Origin: Taklimakanibacter sp050251035
Lineage (GTDB): Bacteria; Pseudomonadota; Alphaproteobacteria; Rhizobiales; Aestuariivirgaceae
NCBI GenBank assembly: GCA_050251035.1
Contig: JBFWNN010000002.1
Span: 98,905-162,904, forward strand
Length of the DNA stretch: 64,000 nucleotides
Direction: 5' to 3'
Made by a program: the position numbers and the translations under genes. Under the pieces are notes generated by a model, which had not been told where the DNA came from, did no database searches, and worked only from the letters and a program-made list of their open reading frames with translations. How positions within the stretch are numbered: the stretch's first letter is position 1; each line of letters starts with the position of its first letter. Positions 41,503 to 50,725 of this stretch are shown one piece after another.

Positions 41503-42875
41503 GACGCGGCCGGGCGCCCGCGCAGCAGGTCGGCGAGGATCTCGAGGCCCTTCTGCAATTCGGAACGCGACGGCGTGGCGCCGCCCAGGCTGACGCGAAT
41601 GGCATGGCGCGAGAGACCGTGGCCCACGGCGAAGGCCTCAGCCGGCGTGACCGCGACACCTTGCGCGCGCAGCTGCGCCACGAAGCTCTCGGCTCGCCAG
41701 GCTTCCGGCAGATCGAGCCAGAGATGAAGTCCGGTCGGCAATGACCGGAAGGATTGGCCGGCGAGTATCTCGGCCGCCAGCGCCTGGCGCCGGCGCAGCT
41801 CATCGCGCTGCGCTTGGGCGAGACGGTCGGCCGTGCCGCTTTCGATCCAGCGATAGGCGATCTCGGCTGAGAGCGATGACGCCATCCAGGTCGTGGCGCC
41901 GAGTCCCGGGATCAGGTCGCGCGCACGGCCCGGCGGCGTCGCGATGTAGCCGATGCGCAAACCCGGACAGACGATCTTCGACAAGCTCGTCACGTAATAG
42001 GACTGCTCCGGCGCGAAGCTCGCGATCGACGGCAAGGCGCTCTCGACGAAGCAACCATAGACGTCGTCCTCGATCACCAGCACATCGTGCTTCATCGCGA
42101 TCGCGGCGATCGCCTGGCGCCGCTCCACCGGCATCACGGCGAGAGTCGGGCTCTGGTGATTGGGACAGCAGATCAAAGCGCGCAGCGGCCCGCCGCGGCA
42201 GGCCGCCTCGAAAGCCTCGGGGATGAGGCCCTGCGCATCGATCGGCAGTCCCTTGAGCGTCAGATGGCGATTGGCGGCGAGGAACTTGATGCCGGGATCG
42301 GTCATCTCTTCCGCCGCCACGATCTCGCCGGGCTCAAGCAAGGCCGAGAGGATGACCGACATGGCCTGCTGGCCGCCATTCACGACGACGATGTCGTCGG
42401 CACGGGCATGCGCGCCGCGCCGGGCGAGCCAGGCCGATGCCGCCTGACGATGCTCCGGCATGCCGATCCAGTCGCGATGATAGGGCATCAGCAAGGGCAG
42501 GCGTTCGCTGCCGGCAATGTCGCGCAAGGCGGAGGCCAGGGCCGTCTCCTGCGCCGGCAATTGCACCGGGCAATTGAAGGTGAGATCGATGCGGTCGCTC
42601 TGCGCCCGGTTGGGCTCGAGGCGCGCGATGTCGGAGGGGCGCGAGGTCACGAAGGTGCCGCGGCCGACCTCGCCGCCGATCAGATGGCGGCGCGCCGCCA
42701 GCGCATAGGCCTTGCTCACCGTCGACACCGAGAGCTGCAGGTGCCAGGCGAGCTCGCGATGCGTCGGTAGTTTTTCACCCGGCCGCAGGCGGCCGGAGGC
42801 GATGTCGTCGGCCATGGCGTCGGCCAGCGCGACATAGATGCGTCCCGGCCTTGTCTTATAGTCAGGTACCCACAC
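41487..42875 (-). CDS. MocR-type GntR regulator with aminotransferase-like domain
   Basis: 462 residues. The N-terminal GntR winged helix (ALADAMADDIASGRLRPGEKLP, then LAWHLQLSVSTVSKAYALA) is followed by a fold type I aminotransferase-like region with PLP Lys in VTSLSKIVCPGLRIGY. Such proteins sense PLP or an amino compound. It is divergent from the polyamine-type ABC operon at 43083 and probably controls it. Ligand unknown. Confidence 0.92.
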   Translation of the reverse strand: MWVPDYKTRPGRIYVALADAMADDIASGRLRPGEKLPTHRELAWHLQLSVSTVSKAYALAARRHLIGGEVGRGTFVTSRPSDIARLEPNRAQSDRIDLTFNCPVQLPAQETALASALRDIAGSERLPLLMPYHRDWIGMPEHRQAASAWLARRGAHARADDIVVVNGGQQAMSVILSALLEPGEIVAAEEMTDPGIKFLAANRHLTLKGLPIDAQGLIPEAFEAACRGGPLRALICCPNHQSPTLAVMPVERRQAIAAIAMKHDVLVIEDDVYGCFVESALPSIASFAPEQSYYVTSLSKIVCPGLRIGYIATPPGRARDLIPGLGATTWMASSLSAEIAYRWIESGTADRLAQAQRDELRRRQALAAEILAGQSFRSLPTGLHLWLDLPEAWRAESFVAQLRAQGVAVTPAEAFAVGHGLSRHAIRVSLGGATPSRSELQKGLEILADLLRGRPAASYVVL

Positions 42876-42980
42876 AATCGTTCCCGATTTCCACCCTTGG
42901 AGGCATACAAGCTACTGGCTGTACTGCTCAATGTCCAGAAAATCAATTAAATCAGTCCCAAAATGTCGCACAACAAGATT

Positions 42981-43012
42981 GCAATTGACCTGATTGTATT
43001 GCTCTTTATTTT
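42981..43012 (+). promoter_or_regulatory. Candidate promoter of the polyamine-type ABC operon
   Basis: TTGACC (42985-42990), 16-base spacer, then TATTTT (43007-43012). An inverted repeat GCAAT (42981-42985) / ATTGC (42998-43002) overlaps the -35 and the spacer. TACTG repeats at 42913-42917 and 42922-42926 lie upstream. The divergent MocR protein may bind here. Weak -10. Confidence 0.35.
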
Positions 43013-43082
43013 CGAATTGAACGTCTCGCTGTGGATAAGTCCGCGGCAGGGACGCAGATCAATAACCACAGGGAGTGGATCG

Positions 43083-44141
43083 ATGCCTCAGTCCGCACAG
43101 ACGCGCTTAGCCAGAAAACTGGCCCGGATAACGCTGCCCTTGGCCGTGACGGCCCTCCTCGCCGTCCCCGCCGCGGCACAAGACACCATCACCATCTCCT
43201 CCTGGGGCGGCAACTATCAGGAGGCGATGTCGAAGGCGATCTGGCAGCCGACCGCCAAGGAGCTCGGCATCACCATCCTGGAAGATTCAACCAACGGCCT
43301 CGCCGATGTGCGCGCCCAGGTGACCGCCAACAGCGTCTTGTGGGACATCACCGAGCTCACCATCGACGGCTGCGCCCAGGGACAGACCGAGGGCCTGTTC
43401 GAGACCCTCGATTACGCCGTCATCAGCAAGGACGGCTTCGATCCGGCGGTCGTGCAGCCGACCTATATCGGCTTCAACTATTATTCCAACGTGATCGGCT
43501 GGAGCACCGAAAAGTTCGGCGATGCCGGGCCGCAGAGCTGGGCCGATTTCTGGAATGTCGAGAAATTCCCCGGCCGCCGGTCGCTGCGCAACGACCCCGC
43601 CGAAGTGCTGGAAGCGGCCCTTCTCGCCGACGGCGTGGCGCCCGACAAGCTCTACCCGCTCGATCTCGACCGCGCCTTTGCCAGCCTGGAGAAGATCAAG
43701 CCCCATATCTCGGTCTGGTGGTCGTCGGGCGCGCAGGCCGCACAGCTCGTCGCCGACGGCGAGGTCGACATGATCGGCGCCTGGAATGGCCGCATCAGCG
43801 CCGCCATCGGCGCCGGCGCCAAATACAAGTTCACCTTCAACCAGGGCCTGCTCATCGCCGACTGCCTGGCCATCCCCAAGGGCGTCAAGAACAAGGACCT
43901 CGCGATGAAGGCGCTGGCCAAGGCCGTGTCACCTGAGATCCTCGCCAACATCCCGCAATATATCGACTACGGCCCGGCCAATCTCAAAGCCTATGACACC
44001 GGCAAGATTTCGCCCGAGCTCGCCAAGACGCTCAACACCGCGCCCGAGAACGCCGCCAAGCAGGCGATCGTGCGCGGCGACTGGTGGGGCGAGCATGGCG
44101 CCCAGGCGCGCGACCGCTGGGCGAAGTTCATCAATCAATAG
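43083..44141 (+). CDS. ABC transporter binding protein, spermidine/putrescine type
   Basis: 352 residues with signal peptide (cleavage near AAAQ) and a good ribosome site (GGGAG). DTITISSWGGNYQEAMSKAIW is the hallmark of the PotD/PotF-like group; VDMIGAWNGRISAA and LIADCLAIPKG also fit. An amino compound is a likely ligand; the key acidic polyamine-binding residues cannot be placed safely. First gene of a four-gene transporter operon. Confidence 0.88.
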   Translation: MPQSAQTRLARKLARITLPLAVTALLAVPAAAQDTITISSWGGNYQEAMSKAIWQPTAKELGITILEDSTNGLADVRAQVTANSVLWDITELTIDGCAQGQTEGLFETLDYAVISKDGFDPAVVQPTYIGFNYYSNVIGWSTEKFGDAGPQSWADFWNVEKFPGRRSLRNDPAEVLEAALLADGVAPDKLYPLDLDRAFASLEKIKPHISVWWSSGAQAAQLVADGEVDMIGAWNGRISAAIGAGAKYKFTFNQGLLIADCLAIPKGVKNKDLAMKALAKAVSPEILANIPQYIDYGPANLKAYDTGKISPELAKTLNTAPENAAKQAIVRGDWWGEHGAQARDRWAKFINQ

Positions 44142-44164
44142 CACTTCCGGCAGGGAGGGGAGTG

Positions 44165-45292
44165 ATGCCGCGCATCACTCCTCGCATTCCGACGTTGACC
44201 AGCGAAGCACCCGCATCCGGCGCGAGCGTTCCTATCACCATCCGGACGCTCAACAAGACCTACGGCCCCTATCGCGCCCTCGACGCGCTCGACCTCGACA
44301 TAGCGGGTGGCGAGTTCCTGACGCTGCTCGGGCCTTCGGGCTCCGGCAAGTCGACGCTGCTCATGGCCATCGCCGGCTTCCTGCGTCCCGATTCCGGCCT
44401 CATCCGGTTCGGAGGCACCGACGTGACCCGGCTCGAGCCGCATAAGCGCAATATCGGCGTCGTCTTCCAGAACTACGCGCTCTTCCCGCATATGAGCGTC
44501 GCCGGCAATGTCGCCTATCCGTTGAAGCTGCGCCGCATGAGCAAGGCCGAGATCGCCAGGCGCGTCGCCTGGGCCCTCGCTCTGGTGAAGCTCGAAGGCT
44601 TCGGCGAACGCGGCATCCACCAGCTCTCCGGCGGCCAGCGGCAGCGCGTGGCGCTGGCGCGCGCCGTCGTCTTCGAGCCTTCCGTGCTGCTCATGGACGA
44701 GCCGCTCTCGGCCCTCGACAAGAAGCTGCGCGAGCACATGCAGATCGAGATCCGTCGCCTGCACGAGACGCTGCGCGTCACCACGATCTATGTCACCCAC
44801 GACCAGCGCGAAGCGCTGACCATGTCCGACCGCATCGCCGTCATCAATCACGGCCGCTTCGCCCAGATCGGCGCGCCCCAGGCGCTCTATGAGCGCCCGG
44901 CGAGCAAGTTCGTCGCCGAATTCATCGGCGACGCCACCTTGCTGCCGCTCGATCCGGGCGCGAAGCAGCCGAGCTTCCGCGGCCGGCCGGTCAAGACCAG
45001 GGACAAGGCCGATGGCTCGGCCTCCCATGTCGTGCTGCGCCCGGAGAAGCTGCGCCTCGTCGGCACGGCCGAAGCCGCACCCTGGAACCGCTTCGCCGGC
45101 ACCATCGACGACATCGTCTATCAGGGCGAAAGCGTGCTGCTGTCGGTCAGGCTCGAAGGCGGCGAGACCTTGTTCCTGCGCCAGGCCACCGACCAGGAGA
45201 GCCTGCAGAAGCTGCCGGCGCGCCATGCCGCCGTCGAGGTCGGCCTCCATGCCGACGACACCCTGCTCGTCCCGGAAGAGCTTGGCCGATGA
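44165..45292 (+). CDS. PotA-type ABC ATPase
   Basis: 375 residues from ATG 44165, preceded by GGGAGGGGAG. Walker A GPSGSGKST, signature QLSGGQRQRVALARAVV, Walker B VLLMDEPLSALD, H-loop VTHDQREAL, and a TOBE-like C-terminal domain. The stop overlaps the first permease gene (ATGA). Confidence 0.93.
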   Translation: MPRITPRIPTLTSEAPASGASVPITIRTLNKTYGPYRALDALDLDIAGGEFLTLLGPSGSGKSTLLMAIAGFLRPDSGLIRFGGTDVTRLEPHKRNIGVVFQNYALFPHMSVAGNVAYPLKLRRMSKAEIARRVAWALALVKLEGFGERGIHQLSGGQRQRVALARAVVFEPSVLLMDEPLSALDKKLREHMQIEIRRLHETLRVTTIYVTHDQREALTMSDRIAVINHGRFAQIGAPQALYERPASKFVAEFIGDATLLPLDPGAKQPSFRGRPVKTRDKADGSASHVVLRPEKLRLVGTAEAAPWNRFAGTIDDIVYQGESVLLSVRLEGGETLFLRQATDQESLQKLPARHAAVEVGLHADDTLLVPEELGR

Positions 45293-46161
45293 CGCCGCAT
45301 GCGGCCGACGTCCTCCAAGGCGATGCGCGGCGCGAGCGCTGGCGGCTCCTGGCGCTTTCCGCTCCGGCCACGCTCCTCGTCTTCGTCATCCTGCTGCTGC
45401 CGGTCGGCTGGTTGTTCTTCCTCTCTTTCGTCGACAAGGACGGCTTCACCACAGTCAATTACGCCCGCCTCGTCCAGAACGAGGCCTATTTCGAGATCTT
45501 CAAGGTCACCTTCCTCTCGAGCTTCCTCGTCACCGTGATCACGGCGGTGCTGGGCTATCCCTTGGCCTATCTCCTGTCGCAACTGCCGCGGCGGCTGGCG
45601 ATCATCGGCCTCACCGTCGTGCTCCTGCCCTTCTGGACGTCGCTCCTGGTGCGCACCTATGCCTGGCTCGTGCTGCTGCAGCGCCGGGGCCTCGTCAATT
45701 CCACCCTGATGTCGCTCGGCATCATCGATGAGCCCTTGAGCCTCGTCTACAATATGAGCGGCGTGGTGATCGGCATGGTCCATATCATGCTGCCCTTCAT
45801 GGTGCTGCCGCTCTATGCCACCATGCGCTCGATCGATCCGATGCTGCTGCGCGCGGCGATCAGCCTCGGCGCGCCGCGCTCGCGCGCCTTCCTCACCGTC
45901 TTCGCGCCTTTGTCGCTGCCCGGCCTCGTCGCCGGCAGCCTCCTCGTCTTCATCTATTGTCTCGGCTTCTACATCACGCCGCAGATCCTGGGCGGCGGGC
46001 GGATCAACCTCGTCTCGATGAAGATCCTGGAGAACGCCACCATCTATTCCGACTGGGGCGCCGCCTCGGCGCTGGGCGTGGTGCTGCTCGTGGTGACGCT
46101 GCTCCTGTTCAAGGCCATCCAGCTCCTGGTCCCGGTCGACCGCCTGATGGGAAGGGCCTGA
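45289..46161 (+). CDS. PotB-type ABC permease
   Basis: 290 residues with six predicted membrane segments and the contact loop ISLGAPRSRAFLTVFAPLSLPGL. Overlaps the ATPase gene upstream by four bases and the second permease by one base. Forms the channel with the PotC-type protein. Confidence 0.92.
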   Translation: MTPHAADVLQGDARRERWRLLALSAPATLLVFVILLLPVGWLFFLSFVDKDGFTTVNYARLVQNEAYFEIFKVTFLSSFLVTVITAVLGYPLAYLLSQLPRRLAIIGLTVVLLPFWTSLLVRTYAWLVLLQRRGLVNSTLMSLGIIDEPLSLVYNMSGVVIGMVHIMLPFMVLPLYATMRSIDPMLLRAAISLGAPRSRAFLTVFAPLSLPGLVAGSLLVFIYCLGFYITPQILGGGRINLVSMKILENATIYSDWGAASALGVVLLVVTLLLFKAIQLLVPVDRLMGRA

Positions 46162-46982
46162 TGACGGACCTCGACAGCGATCCGACCGTCAATCACTGGC
46201 GCCGCCTGTGGCTCTATCTCTATTGCCTGGCCGTCGCGATCTTCCTCCTGGCGCCGATCGTCGTCGTCATCCCGATGTCCTTCTCGCCCTCGGAGTTCCT
46301 CGAATTCCCGCCGAGCTCACTCTCGCTGCGCTGGTATCGCAGCCTCGCCCAAAGCCCCGAATGGATCGGCGCAGCGATCATATCGCTGAAGGCCGCGGCG
46401 CTGACCGTGCTCGTCGCCACGCCGCTCGGCATCGCCGCCGCCTATGGCCTGCAATATTCGCAAGCTCCCTTCACCCGGCTGATCCGCTCGGCCCTCATCA
46501 TCCCACTCATCGTGCCGGTGATCATCATCGCCATCGGCGTGTTCTATCTCTATGCCCGGCTCAATCTGGTGAACACGCTTCTGGGCCTCGTCCTCGCCCA
46601 TAGCGTGCTCGCCATCCCCTTCGTGATGGTGGTGATCAGCGCCGGACTGCAGCGCTTCGACGCCAATCAGGAGCTGGTGGCGCGCTCGCTCGGCGCCTCA
46701 CGGCTCAAGGCGTTCTTGACCGTGACCCTGCCGCAGATCCGCCCGTCGGTGATGTCGGCGGCGCTCTTCGCCTTCATCACCTCCTTCGACGAAGTCGTGG
46801 TGGCGCTCTTCATCTCGCGCGGGCCGTCATCGACCTTGACCCGCAAGATGTTCACGTCGCTGCGCGACCAGGTGAGCCCGGCCATCGCCGCCATCTCCAC
46901 CATCCTCATCCTGACGACCTTCGTCCTGGCCCTCGTCGCCTTGCTTTCGGCGCGCAGCGACCGGACTGCCCGCTCGTCCTGA
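46161..46982 (+). CDS. PotC-type ABC permease
   Basis: 273 residues, six membrane segments, contact loop RSLGASRLKAFLTVTLPQIRP. The start is fixed by the TGATG overlap with the PotB-type gene. It ends 25 bases before the M24-family gene, so the transport and catabolic genes are probably one operon. Confidence 0.92.
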   Translation: MTDLDSDPTVNHWRRLWLYLYCLAVAIFLLAPIVVVIPMSFSPSEFLEFPPSSLSLRWYRSLAQSPEWIGAAIISLKAAALTVLVATPLGIAAAYGLQYSQAPFTRLIRSALIIPLIVPVIIIAIGVFYLYARLNLVNTLLGLVLAHSVLAIPFVMVVISAGLQRFDANQELVARSLGASRLKAFLTVTLPQIRPSVMSAALFAFITSFDEVVVALFISRGPSSTLTRKMFTSLRDQVSPAIAAISTILILTTFVLALVALLSARSDRTARSS

Positions 46983-47007
46983 ATCACCGCTCATCCACGA
47001 GGTATCC

Positions 47008-48171
47008 ATGCAACCGAGATCAGCCGCCTTTTCCGTCGACGAGCATAAAAGGCGGTTCGACCGCCTGCGCGGGGCGCTGCGCGCGGCCAGGCTCGACGCC
47101 TGCCTGATGGTGGCGCCTGAGAACATCTATCATGCCGGCGGCTATGAGACCTGGGTCGGCGTCAACAGCCCGCAATTCATGATCTTCACCAAGGACGAGG
47201 ACGCGCCGACGCTCATCCTGCGCAATGTCGATCTGGCTTTGGCGCGCGAGACGACCTGGATCGGCGATCTCAGGACCTATCACCTCCACACCGACAGCGT
47301 GCCGGAGCTGGTGGGCAAGGTGTTGAAAGAGAAAGGGCTCGGCCAAGGCACGCTCGGCATCGAGTTCCAGTCCTATGCCTTGCCGCATGCCATGGCGCTC
47401 GCTCTCAAGGACGCCCTGCCCGGCTTCGCCTTCACCGACTGCACCGACCTTTTCGGCGATCTCCGGCTCATCAAATCGCCCGCCGAGATCGACATGCTGC
47501 GCCAGGCGGGCGCCTTCGCCAGGACCGGTCTCGCGGCCGCCCGGCGTGCGCTCAAACCCGGCATGACCGAGATCGCGCTCGCCGCCGAGATCGAAGGCGC
47601 CATGCGCCGCGCCGGCAGCGACTACTGGGCGATACCGACCGAGCTCGCGAGCGGCTGGCGCTCGGCCGGCGGCCATGCGGCGCCGCGGCTCAAGGTCATC
47701 GAGCCCGGTGATCTCGTCCATGTCGAATTCGCCGGTGTCAGCAACCGCTATCATGCGACGGCCCTGCAGACGCTCGCCGTCGGCGAGCCGTCGCCTCGGG
47801 CGCGCGAGCTCTATGACGTGGCGCTCCTGTCGCTCAAGGCCGGACTCAGGGCGACGAAGCCCGGTGCCCGCGTCGATGCCATCGAAGAGGCCTCGCTCGA
47901 ACCCTTGCGCAAGGCCGGGCTCGAACATGCCGCCATGATGCGCTTCGGCTACGGCCTCGGCATCGCCTATCCGCCGATCTGGCTCGAAACCCTGCAGATC
48001 AGCCGCGGCTTCGACCGCGTGCTCCAGCCCGGCATGGTCTTCGTGCTGCATTCCTGTCTCGAACTGCCGGACGAGGAGATCGGCATCGTCCAGGGCGGCA
48101 CCTATCTGCTCACCGACACGGGCCTCGAGATGCTGGCCGGCGCCGGCGACATCGATCTCGTCTGCGCCTGA
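47008..48171 (+). CDS. M24-family hydrolase, creatinase/DoeA-like (metal ligands absent)
   Basis: 387 residues. Creatinase/prolidase N-terminal domain, then a pita-bread domain. In metal-dependent M24 peptidases the first two Asp ligands lie in a D-x-G..YxxD-x-TR block; here the equivalent is HVEFAGVSNRYHA, with no such Asp pair. That loss is seen in creatinase and in ectoine hydrolase DoeA, which split C-N bonds without metal. The GYGLGIAYPPIW and VLQPGMVFVL segments also recall DoeA. So it is probably a hydrolase of a small amino compound rather than an Xaa-Pro peptidase. It is followed two bases later by a FAD oxidase, probably the next step. Confidence 0.78.
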   Translation: MQPRSAAFSVDEHKRRFDRLRGALRAARLDACLMVAPENIYHAGGYETWVGVNSPQFMIFTKDEDAPTLILRNVDLALARETTWIGDLRTYHLHTDSVPELVGKVLKEKGLGQGTLGIEFQSYALPHAMALALKDALPGFAFTDCTDLFGDLRLIKSPAEIDMLRQAGAFARTGLAAARRALKPGMTEIALAAEIEGAMRRAGSDYWAIPTELASGWRSAGGHAAPRLKVIEPGDLVHVEFAGVSNRYHATALQTLAVGEPSPRARELYDVALLSLKAGLRATKPGARVDAIEEASLEPLRKAGLEHAAMMRFGYGLGIAYPPIWLETLQISRGFDRVLQPGMVFVLHSCLELPDEEIGIVQGGTYLLTDTGLEMLAGAGDIDLVCA

Positions 48172-48173
48172 TC

Positions 48174-49499
48174 ATGCCGGTCCTGCTCGATCCTGTCCCG
48201 TCGGACACGACACTGCCGGCAAGGGCCGATGTGGTGATCATCGGCGGGGGCATCATCGGCGTCTCCACCGCCCTTTATCTCGCCGAGAAAGGCGTGTCGG
48301 TGCTGCTCTGCGAGAAGGGCCGGATCGGGGCTGAGCAGTCGAGCCGCAATTGGGGCTGGTGCCGCACCATGGGACGGGACTTGCGCGAAATGCCGCTGGC
48401 GCAAGCGAGCCTCCAGCTGTGGCGCGGCATGGATGCCCGGATCGGCGCCGAGACCGGCTTTCGCCAGACCGGCACACTTTATATATGTCCAGATGACAAG
48501 ACGCTGGCGAAACGCGAGGCCTGGCTCGAACGCGCCACAGCCCATGGCGTGTCCTCGCGCATCCTCCGCGGCGCCCAGGTGAACGACACGCTCGCCGGCT
48601 CGGCCGCGACATGGGCCGGCGCCCTGTTCACCCCCGATGACGGCGTCGCCGAGCCGCATAAGGCGGCGCCTGCCATCGCGCTCGCGGCGCGGCGCAAGGG
48701 CGCCCATATCGTGACCGGCTGCGCGGTGCGGACGGTGGAACTCAGCGCCGGGTGCGTTTCGGGCGTCATGACCGAGAAAGGACGTGTCGCCTGCGCGGCG
48801 GTGGTGCTGGCGGGCGGCGTGTGGTCGAGCCTCCTCTGCCGCAGCCTCGGCTTGCGCCTGCCGCAGCTCAAGGTGCTGGCCTCGGTGCTGCGCACGGCGC
48901 CGACCGATCAGGGACCGGGCCCCGCCGCCTGGGGACCGGGACTCTCCTTACGCAAACGGCTCGATGGCGGCTATACGGTCTCGCATGGCAGCGTCATCGC
49001 CGACATCGTGCCCGACAGCTTCAGGTTCTTCCGCGAATTCCTGCCGCTGCTCAGGATGGAATGGGACGGCATCTCGCTGCGCGCCGGCAAGAGCTTCTTC
49101 GCCGAAGCCGGCCATGAGCGCTATTGGACGACGGACGCACCGTCGCCCTTCGAGCGCCGGCGCGAGCTCGACCCTGAGCCCTCGCAGCATGATCTCACCC
49201 GCGCCCGGCGGAATCTCGAACGGATGTTCCCCGCCTTCAGGACGGTGCGGACGGAGGCCTCCTGGGGCGGCATGATCGACGCGACACCCGACGTCTTGCC
49301 GGTGATCTCCGCCGTCGCGGGCGTGCCGGGCCTCGTCCTCTCGACCGGCTATTCGGGCCACGGCTTCGGCATCGGACCCGGCGCCGGCATGCTCACCGCG
49401 CAACTGGTGACGGGCGATGCGCCGATCGTCGATCCCGCACCTTTCTGCTTCGCGCGCTTCAGCGACGGCAGCTCGATCCGGCCCGAGGCCGGACTTTAA
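48174..49499 (+). CDS. FAD-dependent amine/D-amino-acid oxidase (DAO family)
   Basis: 441 residues. FAD motif VVIIGGGIIGVSTALYLAE near the start, SSRNWGWCRTMGRD after it, and STGYSGHGFGIGPGAGML at the end are features of the DAO family (glycine/sarcosine-oxidase-like). It would oxidise an amino group to an imine or remove an N-methyl. Two bases after the M24-type gene and behind the polyamine-type transporter, so the three likely handle one compound. Converges with the AraD1-like gene with two bases between stops. Confidence 0.88.
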   Translation: MPVLLDPVPSDTTLPARADVVIIGGGIIGVSTALYLAEKGVSVLLCEKGRIGAEQSSRNWGWCRTMGRDLREMPLAQASLQLWRGMDARIGAETGFRQTGTLYICPDDKTLAKREAWLERATAHGVSSRILRGAQVNDTLAGSAATWAGALFTPDDGVAEPHKAAPAIALAARRKGAHIVTGCAVRTVELSAGCVSGVMTEKGRVACAAVVLAGGVWSSLLCRSLGLRLPQLKVLASVLRTAPTDQGPGPAAWGPGLSLRKRLDGGYTVSHGSVIADIVPDSFRFFREFLPLLRMEWDGISLRAGKSFFAEAGHERYWTTDAPSPFERRRELDPEPSQHDLTRARRNLERMFPAFRTVRTEASWGGMIDATPDVLPVISAVAGVPGLVLSTGYSGHGFGIGPGAGMLTAQLVTGDAPIVDPAPFCFARFSDGSSIRPEAGL

Positions 49500-49501
49500 C
49501 T

Positions 49502-50494
49502 TCAAAGGACCTGCACCTTCACACCGGCGTCCTTGGCGATCCTGAGCGGATTGCGCAGAGGCAGGCCGAACTCGGCGCAGTCGATCTCGAACTCATCGCC
49601 GTCCTCGGGCTTGATGCCGTCGGCGAAGGAAAGCGTCGCCGTGCCGAACATGTGGACATGGACGTCGCCCGGCTGGCGGAAGAGGTCATATTTGAAGTGA
49701 TGATGCTCGAGATTGGCGAATGTATGCGACATGTTCGCTTCACCCGACAGGAAGGGCTTCTCCCAGATCACCTTGCCGTGGCGCCTTATGCGCGAGGTGC
49801 CGCGGATATCGGCGGGCGGCGCGCCGACCCTGATCTCGGGGCCGAAGCTCGCCGGCCGCAACTTCGAATGGGCCAGATAGAGATAGTTGATGCGCTCGGT
49901 CACATGGTCGGAAAACTCGTTCGATAAAGCGAAGCCGACGCGGAAGGGCGTGCCGTTCTTCGCGATCACATAGATGCCGGCGACCTCGGGCTCCTCGCCG
50001 CCATCGAGCGCGAAAGCGGGCGAGAGAAGCGGGGCGCCCGGCGCCGTGGCGGTGGCGCCGTTGCCCTTGTAGAACCATTCCGGCTGCACCCCGATCTCGC
50101 CCGGCTTGGGTTTGCCGCCTTCGAGCCCCATGCGAAAGATCTTCATGGAGTCGGTCAGCGTCTCCTTGTCCTTGTCTTTGAGGTTCTTGTGCATGGCATC
50201 GCGCGTCGCGGCCGAGCCCAGATGGGTGAGGCCGGTGCCGGTCAGATGCAGATTGGCCGCGCTGCGGTGGGTGATCGGCGCCAGCACGTCGCCCGCCGCA
50301 TAGGCGCGCTCAAGGTCGATCTCCTCGCCCAAGCCATGCTTTTTCACCTTGTCGGCAAGCGACGCGCCGGTCTCGGCCGCCGCCAGCGCCAGGTCATAGA
50401 CGCTCATCACGCTCTTCACGATGCGCCCCGGCCCGCCGGCCTCGCGCGCCACCACGCCGGTCCCGCCCTTGTATTTCACCTGTGACAGCAGCAT
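49502..50494 (-). CDS. AraD1/GguC-type fumarylacetoacetate-hydrolase-fold protein
   Basis: 330 residues. The C-terminal half has the FAH-fold metal site (HKNLKDK..., EPEVAGIYVIAKNG, ERINYLYLAHSKL) and the length and GgLN-terminal part match what is annotated as GguC/AraD1. That family is proposed to dehydrate 2-keto-3-deoxy sugar acids in non-phosphorylated pentose degradation. It is divergent from a sugar-type ABC transporter, which fits. The sugar-acid dehydratase at 4707-6440 could make its substrate, but the genes are 43 kb apart. Confidence 0.78.
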   Translation of the reverse strand: MLLSQVKYKGGTGVVAREAGGPGRIVKSVMSVYDLALAAAETGASLADKVKKHGLGEEIDLERAYAAGDVLAPITHRSAANLHLTGTGLTHLGSAATRDAMHKNLKDKDKETLTDSMKIFRMGLEGGKPKPGEIGVQPEWFYKGNGATATAPGAPLLSPAFALDGGEEPEVAGIYVIAKNGTPFRVGFALSNEFSDHVTERINYLYLAHSKLRPASFGPEIRVGAPPADIRGTSRIRRHGKVIWEKPFLSGEANMSHTFANLEHHHFKYDLFRQPGDVHVHMFGTATLSFADGIKPEDGDEFEIDCAEFGLPLRNPLRIAKDAGVKVQVL

Positions 50495-50725
50495 TCCGGT
50501 CCTTCCCTCTCATTTTTCGAATTATTGTCATACAATTTCACGTGATTGCAAGCCGCCGGGCGAAAATGCCTGAATTTCAGGCACTCCTGACGCTGCGGCG
50601 GGCATTAGTCTTTTGTCGAATAAGGCGGTCCTTGGCTTGCGGTGGCCGCGCGGCATTCGTATCGTTCCGCTTCGCACGCATCACAACACCAAACACCAAG
50701 TGCGGGATGGGAGGATCGCCTCAGC

